Shown here: in pieces, positions 7,440-14,863 of the stretch | Layout of the letters: every line of letters starts with the position of its first letter | Position numbering within the stretch: the first letter of the stretch is position 1 | NCBI GenBank assembly: GCA_017472365.1 | Contig: JAFUQN010000030.1 | Coordinates: forward strand, 62,001-126,000 | Origin: Bacillota bacterium | GTDB lineage: Bacteria > Bacillota > Clostridia > Peptostreptococcales > Anaerovoracaceae | Length of the DNA stretch: 64,000 nucleotides | Direction: 5' to 3' | The notes under the pieces: generated by a model | Told to the model about the DNA's origin: nothing | The model's input: only the letters and a program-made list of their open reading frames with translations | Databases searched by the model: none | Translations under genes and position numbers: made by a program

Positions 7440-8684
7440 TCACCGAAAATACATATTTCGCAGAAACGCCTCCGTAAAATGTGGCTGATCTGCCAGTTCC
7501 ACGTGTCTTACCTGCTTTGCCCAACAGCATCCACGATCCCACTCTTCATCGGACAGTAAAATCATCGATGCACCTGCGCCGGCTGCATTTCCGCATCCCG
7601 TGATCTCCGTGTTCTTTGGAAGAAGCCCAATTCGAACCGCGCTTTCCGGTCGGATGTGGTTTCCGAATGTTCCGGCCAGACAGATGTGCTCTGTCGTCTT
7701 TAATCCGGCCGCCTCCGTTAGAATTTCGATCCCCGCAGCAACCGCCCCCTTGGCGGTCTGAAGCAGCCGGATATCATTCTGTGTCAGCAGCGCATGGCCT
7801 CCGACCGTACCTTCTTCATCCATCCATCCTTGAACAAGCATAGTGGCTGCCGTGTCAATAAATTTCGATCCCGGCGTAATGGATCCGCCTTCAAAAGCTG
7901 GTCCCGCCGCCGTGGAACATCCCCATAACTGTCCCCTTCCATCGGTCAGGATCAGTTCTCCATTGGTTCCGATATCGATGGCGATCACCGGTTGTTTTTT
8001 CTCAGGAAGGCGCAGTGCCAACATCACCGCCGCCGCATCGGCTCCCAGATGGCCGCCCATGACCGGGAGAGTCCTCAGCATCGTTCCTTCCATCAGCTTC
8101 CATGCACAGTCCTGTCCCAATCCCAGTTCCTCTGCATTGATTTCCAACGGAAGTTCCTCGCCCCGGAAGGGGGCGATTGCCAAACCGGAAGGATCTTTTC
8201 CAAACAGGAAGTGCATCATCGTAGGATTTCCCACAGCGGAAATTCTGCCAACCGCCTCCGTGGTCATTTCTCCGATCATGCGGTTCATTTGTTCCACCAA
8301 CAAATACTGCATCTCCCCGATCCGCTTCCTGTCTCCTCCGGCATACTCGATCCTGGAGATCACATCCGGGCCAAAGCTGGTCAACGGATTTTTTGTGGAA
8401 CACGCGGCCAACGGAGTCCGGTCCTTCCGCGACAAATCCCATAACATTGCCGCCATAGTCGTCGAACCGATATCAAAGGCCACTCCCAACGGGCCGCCCC
8501 GTCCCGCCTTATTAAAAAACTCATCGCTCCACAAAACATCCTCCGGGAGCTGTATCTTCCCTTTCTGCAGATCGATTTTGGAATTGGAACGACACACGGT
8601 TCTTGCATTGCAGGTGGCACAATGTCCCGTTCCCCCACAGAGCCGGTCTCGTTTTATTTTCTTTCTTTCTGTGATATCATTCAT
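7440..8684 (-). CDS. Corrinoid-protein reductive activator, RACo/ASKHA type, with a minimal ferredoxin loop
   Basis: A 414-residue member of the ASKHA ATPase family that reductively activates cob(II)alamin in corrinoid proteins at the expense of ATP. The ATPase core begins around residue 58 with VAFDIGSTTMAAMLW and continues with PVIAIDIGTNGELIL, CSTAAGPAFEGGSITPG and the C-terminal GCGNAAGAGASMILLS. Classical RACo proteins carry a complete N-terminal plant-type 2Fe-2S domain. Here only a loop LCGGTGHCATC with C16, C22, C25 and a further C31 precedes the linker. The ATG at 8684 lies inside the end of the upstream gene (8-bp overlap) with AGAGGTTGGGAA before it, indicating translational coupling. 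No corrinoid methyltransferase lies in the window, so its client is unknown; MetH elsewhere in the genome is one possibility. Confidence 0.8.
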   Translation of the reverse strand: MNDITERKKIKRDRLCGGTGHCATCNARTVCRSNSKIDLQKGKIQLPEDVLWSDEFFNKAGRGGPLGVAFDIGSTTMAAMLWDLSRKDRTPLAACSTKNPLTSFGPDVISRIEYAGGDRKRIGEMQYLLVEQMNRMIGEMTTEAVGRISAVGNPTMMHFLFGKDPSGLAIAPFRGEELPLEINAEELGLGQDCAWKLMEGTMLRTLPVMGGHLGADAAAVMLALRLPEKKQPVIAIDIGTNGELILTDGRGQLWGCSTAAGPAFEGGSITPGSKFIDTAATMLVQGWMDEEGTVGGHALLTQNDIRLLQTAKGAVAAGIEILTEAAGLKTTEHICLAGTFGNHIRPESAVRIGLLPKNTEITGCGNAAGAGASMILLSDEEWDRGCCWAKQVRHVELADQPHFTEAFLRNMYFR

Positions 8685-9273
8685 TTCCCAACCTCTTTTG
8701 ATTATTGATACAGAACTGACACCCGATACCGGGATGACAATGATCGATACGACCGCACATTCCTTTCCCCTGTCCTCTGCGTCCTCTGCTGATTTCCGTG
8801 GTTTCAAACCACCCGCCAAAGGATTTGTCCGGTATCAACACAAAGGAATCATTGATTTCCATACCGATGCGCCATCCTTCCAGCGCCTCATACAGTCCCC
8901 TCATTGTTTCATTGGGAATTCCGCCCAAACCGGGTCCGGAAAGATCTGGTTTTTCGTCACATCGTCTATCGTCAATGAACAATTCCTCAAAAAGCAATGT
9001 TCTTCCCGCATCCAAAAGCGCTGTCCCCCAGGCATCGCGGTACAATTCTTCCGTCATGGTCCCGGCCCATGTCCCTCCAGCGTTTCCCCCTGTCAGTTCA
9101 CCAGCCGTCATCAGAAAACACCGGTCTTCTCTGCGCAGCATCGCCTTTAGACGATACATCTCCGGCGAAGGTTCCCAGACGGTTCTCCAGTCCTCACCCA
9201 TGCGCAGCTTCATATACGCATCGGTCCTCGTTTTCAGTTGTTCCGTCTCCGGTGTCCATACTTCCAGATTCAT
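8677..9273 (-). CDS. MetH-activation-domain-like protein with a C-terminal Cys cluster
   Basis: A 198-residue protein. Its central part resembles the AdoMet-binding activation domain of B12-dependent methionine synthase: GPGLGGIPNETMRGLYEAL followed by WRIGMEINDSFVLIPDKSFG parallels the 'GYGD-P' and 'IGL-TDSFMMVPxKS' blocks of that family. The C-terminal tail holds CGRIDHCHPGIGCQFC (C173, C179, C185, C188), which could bind an Fe-S cluster or other metal. The ATG has AAGGAG upstream. It overlaps the downstream ASKHA activator by 8 bp, so the two are made together. Proteins of this kind accompany corrinoid activators in acetogens, but the exact role is an inference. Confidence 0.65.
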   Translation of the reverse strand: MNLEVWTPETEQLKTRTDAYMKLRMGEDWRTVWEPSPEMYRLKAMLRREDRCFLMTAGELTGGNAGGTWAGTMTEELYRDAWGTALLDAGRTLLFEELFIDDRRCDEKPDLSGPGLGGIPNETMRGLYEALEGWRIGMEINDSFVLIPDKSFGGWFETTEISRGRRGQGKGMCGRIDHCHPGIGCQFCINNQKRLGNE

Positions 9274-9320
9274 TCCTCTCTCCTTTTGCGTTCAGTATAT
9301 CACAATTTCGTCGGTTCATG

Positions 9321-9329
9321 TGGTATAAT
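9321..9329 (+). promoter_or_regulatory. Extended -10 promoter giving a leaderless birA mRNA
   Basis: TGGTATAAT (TG-n plus consensus TATAAT at 9324-9329). Only six bases separate it from the ATG at 9336, so the expected transcription start is the A of that ATG. No ribosome binding site exists upstream. Confidence 0.6.
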
Positions 9330-9335
9330 AAGTCC

Positions 9336-10148
9336 ATGATTACAATGAACACTAGATTACAATTTTATAAATTTGACCAGCTGGATTCCACCAATGCCAA
9401 GGCCAGGGAACTGGCATCCTCCGGCGCCTCTCACGGTACCGTGATCGTTGCCGGAGAACAAACCGCCGGCCGTGGCCGCCTGGGCCGTTCCTTCGTTTCT
9501 CCGAAGAATTCCGGGATCTATTTGTCTGTTATTTTACGTCCGGAAGTCATCGGTCTCGACAACAGCTCCATCACACTTCTGACCACGGCCGCGGCCGTGG
9601 CGGTTGCCCGCGCCGTCAAACGCGCGCTGGATCTGGAACTTCAGATCAAATGGGTCAACGACCTGTATCTTGACGGAAAGAAAGTCTGCGGCATCCTCAC
9701 CGAAGGTGTCATCGATCCGAAACTCGGTACCTTCGATGCGGTCATCATCGGAATTGGTTTGAATTACAGAGAGCCGGACGGCGGCTTTCCCGATGAATTG
9801 AAGGACATCGCCGGTGCTCTGATTCCGGCGGGCCAGACTGTTTCAACAGAGCATCTCCCCACATGTGATGAACTGGCCATGTTCCTTTCTGAAGAACTTC
9901 TTTCCCTTCTTCCCAACCTGACTTCCCGCGAATTTCTAAACGAATACAGATCGCGTTCCATGGTTCTGGGCAGGAAGGTCCGCATTTTCCCCAAAGGCCC
10001 TGTGGGATCCAACCCTGAGCGAAATTTCGAAAACGGCGAAACCGTCACCGCCCTGGACATTTCCGAAGATGGCGGTCTGATGATCCGCCGGGATAACGGA
10101 ACAGTCGAAACACTGACAACCGGCGAGATTTCTTTGAGATTACTTTAA
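9336..10148 (+). CDS. birA: Biotin-protein ligase, catalytic type without DNA-binding domain
   Basis: Makes biotinyl-AMP and attaches biotin to acceptor proteins such as acyl-CoA carboxylases. The 270-residue product begins directly with the catalytic core (DQLDSTNAKAREL) and so lacks the N-terminal helix-turn-helix of regulatory BirA; it is a group I ligase. The biotin/ATP loop GRGRLGR is at residues 45-51, the catalytic KWVNDLYLDGKKVCGIL block follows near residue 109, and a C-terminal SH3-like domain is present. Two in-frame ATGs (9336 and 9345) are possible and neither has a Shine-Dalgarno sequence. The first coincides with the predicted transcription start. It is followed 22 bp later by rlmA, probably in the same transcript. 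Confidence 0.93.
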   Translation: MITMNTRLQFYKFDQLDSTNAKARELASSGASHGTVIVAGEQTAGRGRLGRSFVSPKNSGIYLSVILRPEVIGLDNSSITLLTTAAAVAVARAVKRALDLELQIKWVNDLYLDGKKVCGILTEGVIDPKLGTFDAVIIGIGLNYREPDGGFPDELKDIAGALIPAGQTVSTEHLPTCDELAMFLSEELLSLLPNLTSREFLNEYRSRSMVLGRKVRIFPKGPVGSNPERNFENGETVTALDISEDGGLMIRRDNGTVETLTTGEISLRLL

Positions 10149-10170
10149 GATGAAATAAATGAGGTACGTT

Positions 10171-11100
10171 ATGAACAACACCATCCGATTTTCCAGTGGT
10201 CGCAGTGTCTTTCGCTGCCCCATCTGCGAAGAACCTCTGCTCTGTGAAAAGAACAGTCTGGTCTGTTCCAAACACCACAGCTTCGATATCTCCAAACACG
10301 GTTACGTCAATTTGGCTGGCGGGACGAAGGGTTCCACTGAGCATTATGATAAAGAGTCCTTTCAAAAACGTCAGCAAATCCTGGAGGCCGGTTATTACTC
10401 CCACATCAGCGAAGAGCTGATCGACATTGTCGGCTCTCTTCCCAACGTGGTAACGGTACTGGACTGCGGCTGCGGTGAAGGGTTTTATGCCCGCGAACTG
10501 GATCAGAGGCTTTCCGAAAAGCAGCTGATTGCCTTTGACATTTCCAGAGATTCCATCCAACTGGCGGCAAAGAGCGATAAAGGCGGCGTTCAGTGGTTCG
10601 TGGGAGATTCCACAAATCTGCCCATCCGAAGCCACAGTATCAACTGCATTTTGGACATTTTCGCTCCGGCCAACTACGCTGAGTTCCGGCGGGCCATGAG
10701 CCGTACCGGCTACATTGTAAAAGTCGTTCCCGGAAACGGTCATCTGAAAGAATTTCGTGAATTAGCGAAGGATCACCTGCGTAAAAGCGAATACTCCAAT
10801 CAGTCCCTGGTGGACTACTTCGAAAAGCATTTCGAACTTGTGGAGAGAAAGCTGGTCTCCCGGACCTTCGAAATGCCTTTGGAAGACCGCGAGATCTTCG
10901 CAGATATGACCCCCTTACTCTTCAACATCGACCGCAGTCAAATCGATCTGACCAAAACCGAAACCCTCACTGTAGAAGGCGAGATCCTCATCGGCCGTCC
11001 TCTGGACCGGGAAGAACCGAAAAAGGCCAAGGGCGGAAAGTCCAACAAAGCGAAAAACACGAAACCCAATGCCTCAAAATCGAAAAAATCCAAAAAGTAA
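10171..11100 (+). CDS. rlmA: 23S rRNA (guanine-N1)-methyltransferase, RlmA family
   Basis: SAM-dependent methyltransferase expected to modify a guanine (G745 or G748) in helix 35 of 23S rRNA. The zinc finger at the N-terminus has C16, C19, C32 and H36, the same spacing as known RlmA proteins, and is followed by a Rossmann methyltransferase fold with motif I VLDCGCGEGFYARELD. The last 30 residues are an unusual Lys/Asn/Ser-rich tail (GGKSNKAKNTKPNASKSKKSKK region) that probably contacts RNA. GAGGT six bases before the ATG at 10171 decides the start over the ATG at 10159. It is second in the birA transcript and ends at a terminator shared with the convergent amidohydrolase gene. Confidence 0.9.
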   Translation: MNNTIRFSSGRSVFRCPICEEPLLCEKNSLVCSKHHSFDISKHGYVNLAGGTKGSTEHYDKESFQKRQQILEAGYYSHISEELIDIVGSLPNVVTVLDCGCGEGFYARELDQRLSEKQLIAFDISRDSIQLAAKSDKGGVQWFVGDSTNLPIRSHSINCILDIFAPANYAEFRRAMSRTGYIVKVVPGNGHLKEFRELAKDHLRKSEYSNQSLVDYFEKHFELVERKLVSRTFEMPLEDREIFADMTPLLFNIDRSQIDLTKTETLTVEGEILIGRPLDREEPKKAKGGKSNKAKNTKPNASKSKKSKK

Positions 11101-11130
11101 AACGAGAGCCGAAAGGCCCTCGTTCTTTTT
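11101..11130. terminator. Terminator between rlmA and the M20 amidohydrolase
   Basis: AACGAG-A-GCC, GAAA loop, GGC-C-CTCGTT with one mismatch, then CTTTTT. On the minus strand it is followed by TTTTACTTTTT, so it probably serves both genes. Confidence 0.75.
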
Positions 11131-11139
11131 ATGCATCGT

Positions 11140-12312
11140 TTACCGTTCTGCATGATCGAATTCTTCCCGAATTTTCTTTCGAAGATCCTCATCCATGAGG
11201 ATCTGGGCGCCGGTCATGGCCATGGCGCTGACCACGTAATGGATCTGCTCTTTCGCATAATCCGTCATGGTCTGTTTTGCGAATTCTCTGGTGTGCCCCA
11301 CCACTTCACCGGTTTCGTCAATTCCGAAATAGGGATGGATGGCCGGACACCGGAAGGAAATGTTGGACATGTCGTTGGAACCCTTGGATGTTCTCGGTGG
11401 ATACACCTTCGGAACACCCGCATCCAGCAGATTCTGTGTGAACAAATCATCCATAGTCTTGTTGGTGATCAGGTGACAGTAAGATGCTTCGTAATTGGAG
11501 ATCTTGATCTCACAGCCGGAGGACAGAGCTCCCGCTCTGGCGCAGTTCTTCACCTTTTCCACCAGTTCATCCAGATAGCTCTTGGTGGAAGCTCTTACAT
11601 AGAAATCAGCGCAAGCATATTCCGGAACCACATTGGCTACGGTACCGCCGTTGGTGATGACGCCGTGGATACGGGCATCGGACTTGATGTGCTGTCTCAG
11701 ACCGTTGATGTTGACGAAGGTCTGGATCGCGCCTTCCAGTGCATTGATCCCCTTGTCAGGGAACGAGGACGCGTGGGCCGGCTTCCCGTAGAATTCGAAC
11801 CGCAGCGCTTCGATTGCTAAGGCTTCGCCGCTTCTGTGATAGTTGGCATTGGGATGAGCCATCATAGCTGCGCAGAGGTGATCCACTCGACCGTTATCCG
11901 CGAACACCACCTTACCGCCCCAGGTTTCTTCCGCAGGAGTACCGAAGACTTCCACAGAACCGCCCACTTCTTCGATGACCTTGGACAGAACGATCCCCGC
12001 GCCGGTCCCCACGGTACCGATCATATTGTGGCCGCATCCGTGACCGATTTCCGGAAGAGCATCGTATTCCGACATGAACCCGAAGGCCGGACCGGGCTTA
12101 CTGCTCTTATATACCGCGTGGAAGGCCGTCTTCATTCCTTCCGAACCAACCTCCACTTCAAACCCATGCTTTTTCAGGATCTCTGTGTGGAGGCGACAGG
12201 CCTCATACTCCTCGTGACCCAGTTCCGGGTGTTCGTAAATTGCCTGGGACAGAGCCGTCAGTTCTCCGTGAATCTTCCGTTCCTCTTCCTTGATTCTTTC
12301 TAATAAGCTCAT
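11140..12312 (-). CDS. M20-family amidohydrolase (AbgB/peptidase M20D-like)
   Basis: A 390-residue metal-dependent hydrolase of the M20 family, which cleaves amide bonds of N-acyl amino acids or p-aminobenzoyl-glutamate. Metal-binding motifs are GHGCGHNM (Cys/His ligands), GTPAEETWGGK and MMAHPN, with KGSNDMSNISF near the C-terminus. The dimerisation domain sits between about residues 180 and 290. The ATG at 12312 follows GAGGTACGGT; an upstream open extension to 12375 has no ribosome binding site and covers the terminator of mrp. Natural substrate unknown; AbgB-type folate-fragment hydrolase is a reasonable guess. It may depend on read-through from mrp. Confidence 0.87.
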   Translation of the reverse strand: MSLLERIKEEERKIHGELTALSQAIYEHPELGHEEYEACRLHTEILKKHGFEVEVGSEGMKTAFHAVYKSSKPGPAFGFMSEYDALPEIGHGCGHNMIGTVGTGAGIVLSKVIEEVGGSVEVFGTPAEETWGGKVVFADNGRVDHLCAAMMAHPNANYHRSGEALAIEALRFEFYGKPAHASSFPDKGINALEGAIQTFVNINGLRQHIKSDARIHGVITNGGTVANVVPEYACADFYVRASTKSYLDELVEKVKNCARAGALSSGCEIKISNYEASYCHLITNKTMDDLFTQNLLDAGVPKVYPPRTSKGSNDMSNISFRCPAIHPYFGIDETGEVVGHTREFAKQTMTDYAKEQIHYVVSAMAMTGAQILMDEDLRKKIREEFDHAER

Positions 12313-12330
12313 ACCGTACCTCGCTTTCTC

Positions 12331-12366
12331 TAAAAAAAGAGGATCCTGCCCGCGCAAAATCCTCTT
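12331..12366 (-). terminator. Terminator or attenuator after mrp
   Basis: On the minus strand: stem AAGAGGAT/ATCCTCTT (12359-12366 with 12337-12344), large GC-rich loop, then T7. It lies between mrp and the amidohydrolase with no separate promoter seen behind it, so partial read-through is likely. Confidence 0.65.
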
Positions 12367-12374
12367 CAAAAACA

Positions 12375-13202
12375 TTATTTTAATGCATTTACAACCGCTT
12401 CGTACGCTTCATCCATGAAGTCGCCTTCGAAGGTTTCGATCTTTCCTGCATCACAAGCAGCGGCCAGCTTCGGTTCCATGGGTACCTTAGCCAGAACCTT
12501 CAGACCATACTTTTCCGCAACTTCGTCCACGTGGCTTTCACCGAAGACCTGAATCTTCTTACCACAGTCGGGACAAGTGATATAGCTCATGTTTTCCACG
12601 ATACCCAGAATGGGGATGTTCATCATCTTGGCCATGTTTACAGCCTTACCTACGATCATACCAACCAGCTCCTGCGGAGATGTGACAATAATGATACCGT
12701 CCACGGGGAGAGACTGGAATACGGTCAGGGGAACGTCACCGGTTCCGGGAGGCATGTCCACGAACATGTAGTCCACATCCCAGATCACTTCGTTCCAGAA
12801 CTGCTTCACAACACCGGCAATGACCGGACCTCTCCAGATGACAGGAGTATCTTCGCCGTCCAGGATCAGGTTCGCAGAAACCACGTCAATACCACCTGCG
12901 CTGGTGTTGGGATATGCGCCCTGTTCCGTACCCATCAGCTGACCGCTGACACCGAACATACGGGGAATGGACGGACCGGTGATATCCGCATCCAGGATAC
13001 CTACCTTATTACCATTTCTGGAAGCCAGAACGGACATCAGGCCAGTCACCATGGACTTACCAACGCCGCCCTTACCGCTGACGATACCGATCACCTTACC
13101 GATGCGGCTCAGATCATGGGGCTTTTCCTGAAAACTTCTGGGATCGCGATCTGCACAGTTTTCGCTGCAGCTTCCGCAATCATGATTACAATTTGTACTC
13201 AT
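12375..13202 (-). CDS. mrp: Mrp/NBP35-family Fe-S cluster carrier ATPase
   Basis: Cytosolic P-loop ATPase of 275 residues that holds and transfers Fe-S clusters. The deviant Walker A GKGGVGKS spans residues 43-50 and the DADITGPSIPRMFG and DMPPGTGDV motifs follow. The bridging-cluster motif CPDC is in the C-terminal half (YITCPDCGKKI). An N-terminal Cys cluster C5, C9, C12, C16 recalls the ferredoxin-like tail of eukaryotic and archaeal NBP35 proteins. The ATG has GAGGAAAAGAGA upstream. A promoter lies at 13273-13301, and a terminator/attenuator separates it from the M20 gene. Confidence 0.93.
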   Translation of the reverse strand: MSTNCNHDCGSCSENCADRDPRSFQEKPHDLSRIGKVIGIVSGKGGVGKSMVTGLMSVLASRNGNKVGILDADITGPSIPRMFGVSGQLMGTEQGAYPNTSAGGIDVVSANLILDGEDTPVIWRGPVIAGVVKQFWNEVIWDVDYMFVDMPPGTGDVPLTVFQSLPVDGIIIVTSPQELVGMIVGKAVNMAKMMNIPILGIVENMSYITCPDCGKKIQVFGESHVDEVAEKYGLKVLAKVPMEPKLAAACDAGKIETFEGDFMDEAYEAVVNALK

Positions 13203-13272
13203 TCTCTTTTCCTCTTTTCATCCTATAGTTACCGCGCCCGAAGGCACAGATTTTTAACGTAACGATTACTTT

Positions 13273-13301
13273 ACCCTACCGCGAAACCGGATTTTTGTCA
13301 A
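13273..13301 (-). promoter_or_regulatory. Promoter of mrp
   Basis: On the minus strand: consensus TTGACA (13296-13301), 17 bp spacer, TAGGGT (13273-13278). The -10 is weak. Confidence 0.45.
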
Positions 13302-13340
13302 CCCCGCGGCAACCGCCTCCGGCTGACCCGTCCTTCATTT

Positions 13341-14438
13341 CTATTGCACCGCTTCGAACTTTACGCCGGAACTACAGTGGATCTCGCCGTCATTTGTGAT
13401 AAATACGGCTTCTGCATCGCCCAGAGACTCGATCAACGCCATTCCTTTATCCTTTCCCAAAAGCAGACAAATCGTGGAAAGCGCATCACAGTCCGTGGGA
13501 TTGCTTCCGATGATGGTCACACCACTGACATCGGTATCGCAGGGATATCCGGTCTCGGGGTCCAGAATATGATGATACAGAACTCCATCCTGTTCGAATT
13601 TCCGTTCGTACGTTCCGGAAGTCACAGCCGAACAGTTCGGTTCCACCTGAACCACGCCCACCAGTTGATTTTCTCCGACTTCCGTCCCGGTGGCGCTCAC
13701 CGGTCGTTTGATCCCGATCAGCCAGGGACTTCCATCGGCCTTAGTACCGATACAGGAAATATTTCCACCAAAATCCACAATGCCTCTGGTCACACCGTTT
13801 TCTGCCAAAAAACCGCTGACCTGATCCACGATATAGCCCTTGGCGATGGCTCCCAGATCCAGATGAGCCTGAGGATCGTCTAACGTCACATACCAGTGTT
13901 CCTCTCCCGGCGTTTCCAAAAGGCTTTCTCCGGCTTCGATGATCAGGTTTTCATAGCCGACGTGAAGGACTTCTTGGCGAATCTTCTCTTCTTCCGGAAC
14001 CACTGCTTCGCCGGAGGAAAAATTCCACATCCCCACCAGCTTACCTACAGTGATATCAAATTTCCCACCCGAAAGTTCTCCGTATGATATACTCTTATCC
14101 AACACATCCACCACACGCGAGTCGGTGATTTCCACCGGTTGGCCGGCGGCCTGATTGATCCGGTCGATATCGCTGCCCGCCACAGTGCGGCTCATTTTGT
14201 TTTCCAGTTCCCTTGCAAGATCGAAGGCCTGAACAGCCAGTGCCTCACCCTCTTCGTAGGTTCCTTCCCACTCCTGAAGTTTCAAATTACATACTGTATT
14301 TAAAAGAAAATCCTGTTGTTCCACCATCTGTTTTTGATTATTACCGGCTCCACAAGCAGCCATCCCCGGTACCATCCCCAGGACCAGGACCATCGCAATC
14401 ATCCGGCGGACGATATTCCAAGTGTATTTGAATTTCAT
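13341..14438 (-). CDS. apbE: FAD:protein FMN transferase, lipoprotein
   Basis: Transfers FMN from FAD to a Thr of exported flavoproteins such as Rnf or NQR subunits. The 365-residue protein has a lipoprotein signal peptide ending GMAAC (lipidated C29), so it is anchored outside the membrane. Conserved ApbE motifs are LDLGAIAKGYIVD, GIVDFGGNISCIG and HHILDPETGYP. AGGAGGATGAACT precedes the ATG. It is transcribed alone from an extended -10 promoter, divergent from the polyamine transporter operon. No Rnf genes are in the window, so its flavoprotein target must lie elsewhere. Confidence 0.95.
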   Translation of the reverse strand: MKFKYTWNIVRRMIAMVLVLGMVPGMAACGAGNNQKQMVEQQDFLLNTVCNLKLQEWEGTYEEGEALAVQAFDLARELENKMSRTVAGSDIDRINQAAGQPVEITDSRVVDVLDKSISYGELSGGKFDITVGKLVGMWNFSSGEAVVPEEEKIRQEVLHVGYENLIIEAGESLLETPGEEHWYVTLDDPQAHLDLGAIAKGYIVDQVSGFLAENGVTRGIVDFGGNISCIGTKADGSPWLIGIKRPVSATGTEVGENQLVGVVQVEPNCSAVTSGTYERKFEQDGVLYHHILDPETGYPCDTDVSGVTIIGSNPTDCDALSTICLLLGKDKGMALIESLGDAEAVFITNDGEIHCSSGVKFEAVQ

Positions 14439-14469
14439 AGTTCATCCTCCTGCACTTCTGCGCTTTCCT

Positions 14470-14478
14470 ATTTTACCA
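14470..14478 (-). promoter_or_regulatory. Extended -10 promoter of apbE
   Basis: On the minus strand: TGGTAAAAT (TG-n plus TAAAAT at 14470-14475). No good -35 element. The leader is about 25 nt. Confidence 0.45.
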
Positions 14479-14599
14479 CATCTGGTACGGTTTTAACAGA
14501 GCTGTACCAATTTTGTGCCCGGGTCGCAAGGATCTTCGGAATCCTCCGTGCAATTCCACAAAAAACCGAATTTTTTACCCCTGAAATGCGTCAAATACC

Positions 14600-14628
14600 T
14601 TGTATTTCCGCCCATTCTCTGTTACGAT
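14600..14628 (+). promoter_or_regulatory. Promoter of the potABCD operon
   Basis: TTGTAT (14600-14605), 17 bp spacer, TACGAT (14623-14628). It places the start near 14635, leaving a leader of about 229 nt before potA. Confidence 0.5.
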
Positions 14629-14634
14629 TGAACT

Positions 14635-14863
14635 AATGCTTTATCTGTGAAAAGTGCTGTCATTCCGGTCGTTTTTTGGGTTTCCGTTCGACAGCCTTTC
14701 AGCATCTGGCAACATACGGAAACTTACATATCACCTGAATCCGTACCGTCAAAAAACCCGTGGGTACGGTCAAACACCTTTTGCGGGGCGTGATATCCGA
14801 AGGTTCCGGGCCACGCAGGAACGAAGCGCCTGCATGACTAAATCCGCAAAGGGGGATGCTATT
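14635..14863 (+). promoter_or_regulatory. Structured 5' leader of potABCD, candidate riboswitch of unknown class
   Basis: The long untranslated leader folds into successive helices: GTTTCCGT/ACGGAAAC (14680-14687 with 14716-14723), CCGTACC/GGTACGG (14741-14747 with 14763-14769), GCGTG/CACGC (14788-14792 with 14812-14816) and GCAGG/CCTGC (14815-14819 with 14829-14833). The last two share two bases and so compete. CCTTTTGCGG (14777-14786) pairs with CCGCAAAGG (14844-14852), which contains the start of the potA ribosome binding site (AAAGGGGG), closing a multi-branch junction and hiding the site. There is no T-run, so control would act on translation. I do not recognise TPP, SAM, guanidine, THF or other familiar aptamers. 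A polyamine-sensing role is only a guess from the gene downstream. This leader fills most of the 425-bp gap between apbE and potA. Confidence 0.5.

Noticed and set aside
14654..14863. N-terminal extension of PotA of up to 70 residues
   Set aside because: The extension reads as non-protein sequence, lacks a ribosome binding site and coincides with the structured RNA leader.
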